From Bacillota bacterium (GTDB taxonomy: Bacteria; Bacillota; Clostridia; Peptostreptococcales; Anaerovoracaceae): a stretch of 7,318 nucleotides of DNA. Shown piece by piece: positions 1-5,626 of the stretch. The notes below the pieces were generated by a model. That model was not told the DNA's origin, ran no database searches, and saw only the letters and a list, made by a program, of their open reading frames with translations. The translations under genes were made by a program, and so were the position numbers. The stretch's first letter is position 1. Every line of letters begins with the position of its first letter. The stretch is from contig JAFYKS010000408.1 in NCBI GenBank assembly GCA_017537495.1, positions 1 through 7,318 of the forward strand, read 5' to 3'.

Positions 1-16
1 CACCTTCAATAGATAA

Positions 17-134
17 ATCCGGTGACAATAGCGGGGAGGCCACACCTGTTCCCATCTCGAACACAGAAGTTAAGCTCCTTAGCGCCGATGATACTTGGTG
101 GGAAGCTGCCTGGGAAAGTAGGACGTTGCCGGTT
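17..134 (+). rRNA. rrf: 5S ribosomal RNA
   Basis: This is the small RNA of the large ribosomal subunit. The conserved core is plain to read: the loop region around 50-77 (CCCATCTCGAACACAGAAG, then TTAAGCTCC), GCGCCGATGAT at 81-91, and AAGTAGGACGTTGCC near the end. Helix I closes the molecule: bases 19-26 pair with 125-132 through eight continuous pairs, two of them G-U. The ends are estimated from this helix, so each may be off by a few bases. The first 16 bases are presumably the spacer after 23S rRNA, which would make this the distal gene of an rRNA operon; that gene lies outside the window. A run of six T begins right after helix I. Confidence 0.96.
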
Positions 135-164
135 TTTTATTTCTATTAAAACATATGATGGTAT

Positions 165-206
165 AAAAAACTGCGCAGAGTGCGTAGCACGGGCGCCTTT
201 TTTATT
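165..206 (+). terminator. Intrinsic terminator 1 after 5S rRNA
   Basis: A two-part hairpin: GCGC at 173-176 pairs with 193-196, and inside it GTGC at 180-183 pairs with GCAC at 187-190 around a GTA loop. An AGA/GG internal loop separates the two stems. Six T follow at 198-203, and an A6 run at 165-170 could extend the stem against them. It is the first of three terminators in tandem and is the least perfect of them. Confidence 0.7.
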
Positions 207-209
207 TGG

Positions 210-238
210 CTCAGCATACGCTGAGTTTTTTATTTTTT
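210..238 (+). terminator. Intrinsic terminator 2 after 5S rRNA
   Basis: A perfect six-base stem, CTCAGC (210-215) with GCTGAG (220-225), closed by an ATAC loop and followed by T6-A-T6 (226-238). This is a textbook rho-independent terminator in the rRNA direction. Confidence 0.85.
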
Positions 239-244
239 GTATAT

Positions 245-268
245 GCAGGCTGTGCCTGCTTTTTTATT
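245..268 (+). terminator. Intrinsic terminator 3 after 5S rRNA
   Basis: A perfect six-base GC-rich stem, GCAGGC (245-250) with GCCTGC (254-259), around a TGT loop, followed by six T (260-265). It ends only a few bases before the -35 box of the next promoter, so it shields the tmk operon from rRNA read-through. Confidence 0.87.
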
Positions 269-270
269 CT

Positions 271-298
271 TTGAATTATGTGAGAGTTGTGGTATAAT
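271..298 (+). promoter_or_regulatory. Sigma-A type promoter of the tmk operon
   Basis: The -35 box is TTGAAT (271-276) and the -10 box is a consensus TATAAT (293-298), with a 16-base spacer. A TG at 290-291, one base before the -10 box, makes it an extended -10 promoter. The predicted transcript would start near 304-306, giving a leader of about 28 bases before the first gene. No operator is evident. Confidence 0.82.
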
Positions 299-332
299 GT
301 TACTATCTATGTATATGTGGAGGACAGGCATT

Positions 333-494
333 ATGACCTTTTTGAAAATAGTATTTGCGGCACTGCTTTGTCTGCCGATGCTTCTGCTTGTTATTCATTT
401 CTTACTTAAGCTGGTCGAGGAAGTACTGACCAGTGTGGAGAACTCTTCCAATGTAAGATACAGAACTCACGAACCAAGAAGGAGAAGACCATGA
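333..494 (+). CDS. Small single-pass membrane protein, 53 residues, unknown function
   Basis: I do not recognise a family. The start is the ATG at 333, chosen because GGAGGA (319-324) sits eight bases upstream and the transcript should begin only at about 305; longer in-frame versions would start inside the terminator region. Residues about 4-27 are strongly hydrophobic (many Leu, Phe, Val, Ala) and form one membrane helix. An amphipathic, acidic stretch follows (KLVEEVLTSVENSS), then a very basic C-terminus ending in RRRRP. The charge bias suggests that the tail stays in the cytoplasm. The stop overlaps the tmk start (ATGA), so translation is probably coupled. A strong promoter and ribosome site argue for a real gene. 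It may be a membrane factor or simply a leader peptide for tmk; the sequence does not decide. Confidence 0.72.
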   Translation: MTFLKIVFAALLCLPMLLLVIHFLLKLVEEVLTSVENSSNVRYRTHEPRRRRP

Positions 495-1135
495 GAAAAG
501 GTGTTTTTATTTCGATAGAAGGACCGGATGGATCAGGAAAGTCTACACAGATTGAAAATATAAAGAAGTTTTTTGCTGACAGAAACATGGAAGTTGTTTT
601 TACCAGAGAACCCGGAGGAACTGCCATTGGCGAAAGAATCAGGGAGATTTTGCTGGACAAAAACTGCACGGAAATGGATTACATGACGGAGGCCATGCTG
701 TATGTAGCTTCCCGTGCACAGCATGTGGCACAGGTGATTAAACCGGCGATTGCTGAGGGGAAGGTTGTGGTCTGCGATCGCTTTGTTGATTCCAGTATTG
801 CATATCAGGGATATGGAAGACACCTTGGCGATTCTGTTCGGATTATCAACGAGTATGCGGTGGCAGGATGTATGCCGGATGTTACATTTTTGCTCAAGGT
901 GGATCCGGATACAGGAAAAGGCAGAATTAAATCAAGAGTTACCAGCGGCCAGGCAGAAGACCGTCTGGATGCGGAAAAGACGGCATTTCATCAGGAAGTA
1001 TATAATGGCTATCTTGCACTGGAAGCACAGTATCCGCAGCGTATTTTGGGAATTGATGCCAGCCGCAGCATAGAGGAAATCAAGTCTGAAATCTGTGGTA
1101 AACTGGAGGACATTTTAAGTCATGTCACTGAATAA
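491..1135 (+). CDS. tmk: Thymidylate kinase
   Basis: Thymidylate kinase phosphorylates dTMP to dTDP with ATP in the cytoplasm, an essential step in making dTTP for DNA synthesis. The protein has 214 residues, normal for the family. Visible motifs are the P-loop GPDGSGKS at residues 11-18, REPGG at 39-43, the DR(F) motif at 96-98 followed by SSIAYQGYGR (101-110), which binds the nucleotide, and the lid region at about 141-162 ending in DRLDAE. The ATG at 491 follows AGGAG (480-484) at a good distance and overlaps the stop of the small upstream gene by four bases. The 3' end overlaps holB by 14 bases. The tmk-holB neighbourhood is common in Bacillota, although the yaaQ and yaaR genes that lie between them in Bacillus are absent here. 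Confidence 0.97.
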   Translation: MRKGVFISIEGPDGSGKSTQIENIKKFFADRNMEVVFTREPGGTAIGERIREILLDKNCTEMDYMTEAMLYVASRAQHVAQVIKPAIAEGKVVVCDRFVDSSIAYQGYGRHLGDSVRIINEYAVAGCMPDVTFLLKVDPDTGKGRIKSRVTSGQAEDRLDAEKTAFHQEVYNGYLALEAQYPQRILGIDASRSIEEIKSEICGKLEDILSHVTE

Positions 1136-1937
1136 CTGGACTGCAGACCGTAAACTGGCGGAAAGAATCCGCAGCAGTGTTACGTCGGGCAATGTGTTTC
1201 ATGCATATATTATCGAGGGCGATACCTGTGTGGATAAGGTGGCCTTTGCCAAAGATATGCTGAAGGCAATTATGTGCAGGGAAAATCCTGGTATAGGGTG
1301 CGAAGAATGCATCGACTGCAGAAAAATTGCTCATGATAACTATGAAGACTTATATTTTATCGAGTCCGATGGGCTTTCGGTAAAAGATGAAGCCGTTTTC
1401 CAGCTCCAGGAAAAACTGAAGCTGAAACCGAGCGGCGGTACCCGCAATCTTGCTGTTATCAAGGATGCGGATACTATGACGGTTCGGGCACAGAACCGTC
1501 TGCTGAAGACTCTGGAAGAACCGACTCCGGGTACAGTGATTATCCTGCTTTCTGAAAACAGAGATAATCTTCTGGAGACAATCCGTTCACGCTGTGTGGC
1601 TTACCGGCTGAACAGCCTGGAAACGGATTTGAATCAGCTGCAGATGGAAGGTGCCTCTGTTATTGTGGAAGCTGTGATGGAAGGTGAAAACTTCCATAGG
1701 ATGAAAGAACTGCTGGGTCGGTATATGAAAACCCGTGATGATGCTTTTCAGCTGCTGGACGGGATGGAGAGAATTTACCGCGACTTTCTCGTAGGTAAGG
1801 ACCTGCGGGGAAGACTTATGAAACGTGAAAACATTTTCAGGCATATTGAACTGATTGAGGAGGCACGGCGTGACTTGGTCATGAAGGTGAATTACAATTA
1901 TGCCATGAAGAATTTGATTATAAAAATTGGAGGATAA
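1122..1937 (+). CDS. holB: DNA polymerase III delta' subunit
   Basis: Delta' is the stator of the clamp loader that places the sliding clamp on DNA at replication forks. The protein has 271 residues, on the short side for the family. It shows the AAA+ clamp-loader signature LLKTLEEP at 127-134 and the SRC motif at 156-158, whose arginine acts as a trans finger on the neighbouring ATPase subunit. Cysteines 52, 60, 63 and 66 form the expected zinc module. The region where the P-loop would lie (about 30-44, IIEGDTCVDKVAFAK) has no GKT/S, which fits delta' being unable to bind ATP. The start ATG lies inside tmk, with GGAGGA at 1105-1110 as a somewhat distant ribosome site. One base separates the stop from ricT. 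Confidence 0.93.
   Translation: MSLNNWTADRKLAERIRSSVTSGNVFHAYIIEGDTCVDKVAFAKDMLKAIMCRENPGIGCEECIDCRKIAHDNYEDLYFIESDGLSVKDEAVFQLQEKLKLKPSGGTRNLAVIKDADTMTVRAQNRLLKTLEEPTPGTVIILLSENRDNLLETIRSRCVAYRLNSLETDLNQLQMEGASVIVEAVMEGENFHRMKELLGRYMKTRDDAFQLLDGMERIYRDFLVGKDLRGRLMKRENIFRHIELIEEARRDLVMKVNYNYAMKNLIIKIGG
1929..1933 (+). promoter_or_regulatory. Ribosome binding site of ricT inside the end of holB
   Basis: GGAGG lies in the last codons of holB, five bases before the ATG at 1939. It decides the ricT start against the in-frame TTG at 1927, which would include this site in its own coding sequence. Confidence 0.85.
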
Positions 1938-1938
1938 A

Positions 1939-2910
1939 ATGGTAAGAGTTGCTGGTGTAAGATTTAAGACCGCAGGAAAGATATATTACTTCGATCCCGA
2001 TGAATTCGAAGTGAAAAATGGTGACAATGTTATCGTAGAAACAGCCAGGGGCATGGAATACGGTACAGTAACCATGGATGTGCAGGAAGTGGATGACCAC
2101 GAAATCGTGTCTCCACTGAAAAAAATCATCCGTATTGCTACTCCGGAAGATGATAAGAAGCACAAGGAAAATGTAAAGAAGAAAGAGCGTGCACTGCAGC
2201 TTTGTCAGGAAAAGATCGACAAGCACGGTCTGGTGATGAAGCTGATTGACGTGGAATATACCTTCGACAACAGCAAGATTATTTTCTACTTTACTGCTGA
2301 CGGCCGCGTAGACTTCCGTGAACTGGTAAAGGATCTGGCAAGTGTGTTCAAAATGCGTATCGAACTGCGCCAGATTGGTGTTAGAGACGAAGCTAAGATG
2401 ATGGGCGGCATCGGCGGCTGCGGCAGATCTCTGTGCTGCAACAGCTGGCTGGCAGATTTTGAGCCGGTTTCCATCAAGATGGCAAAGGTGCAGAATCTGT
2501 CCCTGAATCCGACAAAAATTTCCGGAATCTGCGGACGTCTCATGTGCTGCCTGAAGTACGAAAACGATATCTATATGGAAATGCGCAAGGGTATGCCGGA
2601 AGTTGGCGAACGCATCAAGACACCGGATGGTCTGGCTAAGGTTATCGATACCAATATTCTGGAAGATATTATCCGCGTTCGCCTGTATGTGGATGAAAAG
2701 CCGGACAACGGCCGCAGAGGCAAGGACAAGGATAAGGACGGTAAGGATGAACAGCATCAGCATCCGGAAGAAAAGCTGTCCAGTGATGTTTATGTATATC
2801 ACAAGAAGGATATCCGCCGCATCGAAAAGCGCCATAACAAGGAAAGAAATCTGTTTGAGGGCGTGGATGCAGCAACCATGAAGGAAATTCAGCAGCTGAT
2901 TAAAGACTGA
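1939..2910 (+). CDS. ricT: PSP1-domain protein RicT (YaaT), RNA-maturation factor
   Basis: In Bacillus subtilis RicT (YaaT) works with RicA and RicF in an iron-sulfur Y-complex that guides RNase Y in mRNA maturation; that role is carried over from the family. The 323-residue protein has the highly conserved PSP1 core GGCGRSLCCNSW at about 159-170, ADFEPVSIKMAKVQNLSLNP at 172-191 and SGICGRLMCCLKYEND at 195-210. The six cysteines 161, 166, 167, 198, 203 and 204 are the likely cluster ligands. Residues 71-85 are charged and helical. Residues about 253-280 are a charged, low-complexity segment (KDKDKDGKD, HQH) that I believe lengthens the protein beyond the Bacillus form. A double stop (TGA TAA) ends it. 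The position after holB matches Bacillus; yabA, which follows there, is missing. Confidence 0.93.
   Translation: MVRVAGVRFKTAGKIYYFDPDEFEVKNGDNVIVETARGMEYGTVTMDVQEVDDHEIVSPLKKIIRIATPEDDKKHKENVKKKERALQLCQEKIDKHGLVMKLIDVEYTFDNSKIIFYFTADGRVDFRELVKDLASVFKMRIELRQIGVRDEAKMMGGIGGCGRSLCCNSWLADFEPVSIKMAKVQNLSLNPTKISGICGRLMCCLKYENDIYMEMRKGMPEVGERIKTPDGLAKVIDTNILEDIIRVRLYVDEKPDNGRRGKDKDKDGKDEQHQHPEEKLSSDVYVYHKKDIRRIEKRHNKERNLFEGVDAATMKEIQQLIKD
2722..2763 (+). repeat. Short tandem repeats coding a charged segment of RicT
   Basis: Four AAGGAY hexamers occur at 2722-2727, 2728-2733, 2734-2739 and, after three extra bases, 2743-2748; two CAGCAT hexamers follow at 2752-2763. The units are in frame and code for alternating Lys-Asp and then Gln-His pairs. 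Hexamers preserve the reading frame, so gain or loss of units would only change the length of the linker. Confidence 0.75.
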
Positions 2911-2933
2911 TAAACAGATTGCAGATAGACGAT

Positions 2934-3713
2934 ATGAGTGAAACTATGATGGAAAAGAAAATGGAACCGGAGCTGTTTGAAGGTGAACGGCTGGATGAAA
3001 TCGGTTTTGGCGGACTGACGCTGGTCCAGAAACCAGAGGAATTCTGCTATGGAGTGGATGCAGTGATTCTGGCGGATTTTGCGGCAAAATACGCCCGCAA
3101 ATCATTCCGTGCTGCAATAGACCTGGGAACCGGAACCGGAATTATCCCGCTGATTCTGTCCTATAAGACAGAAATTCCGAAAATTACCGGGATCGAAGTT
3201 CAGAAGGACTCCTTTGACCGTGCCATGCGGAACACAAAGAATAACGGACTGGAAGGCAGAGTTGGCTTCATTCATGGCGATGTGAAGGATTTCAGGACCG
3301 GATGGGGCAAAGAACTTCAGGGGAGCTGCGATCTGGTAACCAGCAATCCGCCTTATACAGCAGGAAACAGTGGACTGACCAGTTCCAATCCTGCCAAGCT
3401 GATTGCCCGCCATGAGACAACGGCAGACCTGGAAGATTTCATGAAATGTGCAGCTTGGCTGCTTCGTGACAAGGGCGAGTTTTTTATGGTGCACAGACCA
3501 TCCCGAATCGTGGATATCTGCTGTCTAGGACGGCAGCATGGTCTGGAAGTGAAGGAACTTCAGTTTGTCAGCCCGAACAGAGAAGGAAAACCGAATATTA
3601 TTCTGGTACATATGGTGAAGGGCGGAGGCAGAGAAGCAAAGATGTTCCCTCCTCTGTACGTATATGATATGGAAGGAAATTATACACCGGAACTGCTGGA
3701 AGCTTACCGTTAA
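2934..3713 (+). CDS. trmN6: tRNA1(Val) A37 N6-methyltransferase family protein (YabB/TrmN6)
   Basis: A class I SAM-dependent methyltransferase of the YabB/YfiC family; the Escherichia coli member methylates N6 of A37 in tRNA1(Val). Numbering from the ATG at 2934 (259 residues), the SAM-binding motif I is DLGTGTG at 63-69, an acidic E88 follows in the next strand (GIEVQ), and the catalytic NPPY is at 138-141. The N-terminal segment ERLDEIGFGGLTLVQKPEEF leads into the family-typical YGVDAVILADF. The start is uncertain: ATGs at 2934, 2946, 2949 and 2961 and a TTG at 2919 are in frame and none has a strong ribosome site. It follows ricT closely, as in Bacillus, and is probably the last gene of the operon. 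RNA substrate is inferred from the family. Confidence 0.88.
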   Translation: MSETMMEKKMEPELFEGERLDEIGFGGLTLVQKPEEFCYGVDAVILADFAAKYARKSFRAAIDLGTGTGIIPLILSYKTEIPKITGIEVQKDSFDRAMRNTKNNGLEGRVGFIHGDVKDFRTGWGKELQGSCDLVTSNPPYTAGNSGLTSSNPAKLIARHETTADLEDFMKCAAWLLRDKGEFFMVHRPSRIVDICCLGRQHGLEVKELQFVSPNREGKPNIILVHMVKGGGREAKMFPPLYVYDMEGNYTPELLEAYR

Positions 3714-3728
3714 GCTGACGGAATCCGG

Positions 3729-4262
3729 TTACAGAATGCGGCATACCAAAAGAGAGACGATGACTCCGGTGAAATATCCGATGAGCCCGCCTTTCAGGGT
3801 GTGCCGCATATTTTTTGCGTGGGTGACACCGAAATAGAGAGCGAGAACGTAGATGATGGTTTCACATCCTCCGGACATGACACAGGCCACACGTCCGGCA
3901 TAGGAATCAGGACCGGCGGTTTCCATAATGTTCTGCACAATCATAAGGGATCCGCTTCCGGAAACGGCCCGCAGGAAGATAAGAGGAAGAAGATCAGGCG
4001 GAATTCCAAGCAAGGTAAACAGGGGTTGAAAAATCAGATTGATGAGGCCCATCAGTCCCGAGGCGCTGAGGCAGTTAATGGCCAGAAAAATACCAATCAG
4101 AAAAGGAAGAATTTCAAAGGCTGTGGTGAGACCTTTTCTGGCTCCTTCTATGAAATAATCGTAGACAGGGGCTTTTTTTATGAGTCCGTAAGCGATGATG
4201 ACGGCTGCCATGGCAGGGATGAAGCCTGCGGTGATGAGGTAAAGGATACCGGACATATTCAT
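3729..4262 (-). CDS. spmB: Spore maturation protein B-like, nucleoside-recognition (Gate) domain membrane protein
   Basis: An integral membrane protein of 177 residues, close to the Bacillus SpmB length (about 178). SpmB and SpmA are needed for full core dehydration of Bacillus spores; related Gate-domain proteins occur in non-sporing bacteria, where the role is unknown. Several hydrophobic helices are visible, at about 6-28, 47-66, 70-86, 91-99, 134-145 and 158-175. Family signatures are LRAVSGSGSL (97-106), GPDSYAGR (117-124) and the MSGGCETIIYVLALYFG block (129-145). The ATG at 4262 overlaps the spmA stop by four bases (ATGA), but AAGGAG lies only three bases upstream. A second ATG at 4256 has better spacing and may be the real start. 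The gene ends 15 bases from the convergent trmN6 stop. Confidence 0.88.
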   Translation of the reverse strand: MNMSGILYLITAGFIPAMAAVIIAYGLIKKAPVYDYFIEGARKGLTTAFEILPFLIGIFLAINCLSASGLMGLINLIFQPLFTLLGIPPDLLPLIFLRAVSGSGSLMIVQNIMETAGPDSYAGRVACVMSGGCETIIYVLALYFGVTHAKNMRHTLKGGLIGYFTGVIVSLLVCRIL

Positions 4263-4831
4263 GATCTCCTTTCAAGTATTTTGCAGGCCAGGATGGATAC
4301 AATGACAGTAGAGCCTGCGGTGATAAGGGAGGGAAGAATCACCGAATAGGGATCAGAAGAACCCATATCAGAACGGATCTGCAGCATCATAACCGGGATG
4401 ACCGGGGCAAAGGCCATGTTGACTACGGCGAAGGTGCACATATCGTTGCTGGCAGATGGGGCATGGTGGTTTTCAGCATCCAGTTTTTCCATGGTCCGAA
4501 GTGCGAACACAGTAGAACTGTTTCCTGCACCGAAAAGATTAGCCATGAAACTCATGACAATGGAAGACAGTGCTTCCTTATTCTTAAGACGGGGAAAGAG
4601 AAGTCTGGTAACGGGAAGCAGGATGCGGGACATTTTGCTGATCAGTCCGGTACGTTCGGCAACCTCCATAAGCCCGCTCCACATGGCCATGATACCTGCC
4701 AGGCGGATCATGAACTGAACAGCCTCTCCGGAACTTTCAGTCAGTGTTTCGCTGAACAGAGGAAGACGCCCGGAAATACAGGCATAAAGGAAAGACAGGA
4801 GAAAGATGGCAGACCAGGCAGTGTTCATCAT
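4259..4831 (-). CDS. spmA: Spore maturation protein A-like, nucleoside-recognition (Gate) domain membrane protein
   Basis: The partner of SpmB: 190 residues against about 196 in Bacillus SpmA. The start at 4831 was chosen because AAGGAG lies seven bases upstream on the - strand; the frame continues to a TTG at 4882 but without a ribosome site there. Family signatures are WSGLMEVAERTGL (51-63), MANLFGAGNSST (96-107) and NDMCTFAVVN (129-138). Hydrophobic helices occur at about 5-20, 40-55, 90-101, 133-151 and 164-183. Fused SpmA-SpmB proteins are known in other bacteria, so the two probably act as one membrane unit. Whether this organism sporulates cannot be told from the window, so a transport-like or envelope role is equally possible. 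Confidence 0.88.
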   Translation of the reverse strand: MMNTAWSAIFLLSFLYACISGRLPLFSETLTESSGEAVQFMIRLAGIMAMWSGLMEVAERTGLISKMSRILLPVTRLLFPRLKNKEALSSIVMSFMANLFGAGNSSTVFALRTMEKLDAENHHAPSASNDMCTFAVVNMAFAPVIPVMMLQIRSDMGSSDPYSVILPSLITAGSTVIVSILACKILERRS

Positions 4832-4889
4832 AAGCAGACTCCTTTCTGAGGCGGTTTCTGTAATATATGAATCACAGACCAAAAGAAGA

Positions 4890-4919
4890 CCTGCAGCCTG
4901 CAGTGGCAGTATCTGCCAC
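4890..4919. repeat. Tandem CCTGCAG pair and perfect inverted repeat in the spmA/abrB-operon divergent region
   Basis: CCTGCAG occurs twice back to back (4890-4896, 4897-4903). GTGGCAG (4903-4909) and CTGCCAC (4913-4919) form a perfect seven-base inverted repeat around TAT. The repeat contains TGGCA and TGCCA facing each other five bases apart. There is no T run on either side, so it is not a typical terminator. It sits about 22 bases upstream of the -35 box of the + strand operon and within the untranslated region upstream of spmA, where an operator would be expected. Confidence 0.6.
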
Positions 4920-4940
4920 CGGGGGAGGTTAAAAAATGGG

Positions 4941-4970
4941 TTGCAATTATTTCCAGTTTTGGGTTATAAT
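4941..4970 (+). promoter_or_regulatory. Sigma-A type promoter of the membrane protein-abrB-murA operon
   Basis: A -35 box TTGCAA (4941-4946) and a consensus -10 box TATAAT (4965-4970) are separated by 18 bases. A transcript starting near 4977 would have a leader of about 22 bases. No equally good promoter is seen between the following three genes, so it probably serves all of them. Confidence 0.75.
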
Positions 4971-4984
4971 AAAGGAAGCGAGCG

Positions 4985-4991
4985 AGGAGGG
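4985..4991 (+). promoter_or_regulatory. Ribosome binding site setting the start at 4999
   Basis: AGGAGGG at 4985-4991 lies seven bases before the ATG at 4999. An in-frame ATG at 4993 is only one base away and so cannot be used with this site. Confidence 0.8.
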
Positions 4992-4998
4992 AATGACT

Positions 4999-5346
4999 AT
5001 GACCATTACAATTACGCCACAGGGACTGGCATTGGGTGTTATCGTTTTGCTGGCAGTAATTCTGCTGGTTTATCTGATTCTGCTTCTGAGAAAAGTGATT
5101 GAGACACTGAAAGTGGTTGATACACTGCTTGAAGATGCCAAGTCCATGACAGAGGTTGCATCACGCCGTACGAAAGATCTGGACGGCATGGTGGATGGAA
5201 TTGTAGAAGCAGCCGGTATTATGGCAGATGGAGTGAAGGGGAATCAGAACATCGCCAAGGCTGCATCCGGCATTGTAAATGCTACTGCTTCCTGCGTCGG
5301 TATTATTAAAGGGAAAAAGGCTGATAAGGAAGCAAGCTGTAAGTAG
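4999..5346 (+). CDS. Small single-pass membrane protein, DUF948-like architecture
   Basis: A 115-residue protein that I cannot assign with certainty. The start at 4999 is set by a strong ribosome site. Residues about 9-31 form one long membrane helix (LALGVIVLLAVILLVYLILL), followed by a mostly helical cytoplasmic or surface region with regularly spaced small and hydrophobic residues (about 32-103) and a basic, cysteine-containing tail (KGKKADKEASCK). An N-terminal anchor followed by an amphipathic helical rod resembles DUF948 (YtxG-type) proteins of Bacillota, but no diagnostic motif confirms that. It lies 23 bases upstream of abrB and is probably co-transcribed with abrB and murA, which hints at an envelope role. 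Its promoter is the clear one at 4941-4970. Confidence 0.75.
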   Translation: MTITITPQGLALGVIVLLAVILLVYLILLLRKVIETLKVVDTLLEDAKSMTEVASRRTKDLDGMVDGIVEAAGIMADGVKGNQNIAKAASGIVNATASCVGIIKGKKADKEASCK

Positions 5347-5369
5347 GGTAAATAAAGGAGGAAACGAAA

Positions 5370-5612
5370 ATGAAAGCAACAGGAATCGTTAGACCGGTAG
5401 ATCCGCTGGGCAGAGTGGTTATTCCGGTTGAACTGAGAAGAAATCTGGGAATCAAGACTGACGACTCTCTGGAAGTGTTTGTTGACGGAGATTATATTAT
5501 GCTGAAAAAATATGAGCCTGCATGCATCTTCTGCGGCAATGCCAAGGAAGTGCACAGCATTCACGGAAAGAATATCTGTACTGCCTGCCTTGAAGAACTG
5601 AAATCCTTATAG
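5370..5612 (+). CDS. abrB: AbrB-type transition-state regulator with C-terminal zinc-binding cysteines
   Basis: A small dimeric DNA-binding regulator of 80 residues. Residues 1-49 are the swapped-hairpin AbrB domain and closely match Bacillus AbrB (GIVRPVDPLGRVVIPVELRR at 5-24, DSLEVFVDGD, ILKKY-like MLKKY). Instead of the Bacillus C-terminal multimerisation domain, residues 50-75 carry CIFC (52-55) and CTAC (70-73), a likely Cys4 zinc ribbon. Such cysteine-bearing AbrB proteins are known from anaerobic Bacillota. The ATG at 5370 follows a strong AAAGGAGG (5354-5361). In Bacillus abrB lies in the same chromosomal neighbourhood, downstream of yabB, so this is a probable ortholog by position. 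Targets are unknown; a possible operator lies at 4903-4919. Confidence 0.9.
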   Translation: MKATGIVRPVDPLGRVVIPVELRRNLGIKTDDSLEVFVDGDYIMLKKYEPACIFCGNAKEVHSIHGKNICTACLEELKSL

Positions 5613-5626
5613 GCTGGAGGACTGAA

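Noticed and set aside
22..297. Open frame over the 5S rRNA and the terminators
   Set aside because: It covers a structural RNA and three hairpins; it cannot be a protein gene.
1918..2835. Open frame of 305 codons on the - strand opposite ricT
   Set aside because: It is antisense to a strongly conserved gene, has a His/Phe/Ile-rich composition with no motif, and is explained by the codon use of ricT.
3801..4349. Open frame of 182 codons on the + strand opposite spmB and the end of spmA
   Set aside because: SpmB and SpmA match their families along their length; the opposite product is Gly/Asp/Arg-rich without a recognisable fold or ribosome site.
4890..4925. Riboswitch or terminator at the repeat-rich divergent region
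   Set aside because: There is only one simple hairpin without a T run and no larger conserved fold that I can recognise, so an operator or chance repeat is more likely.
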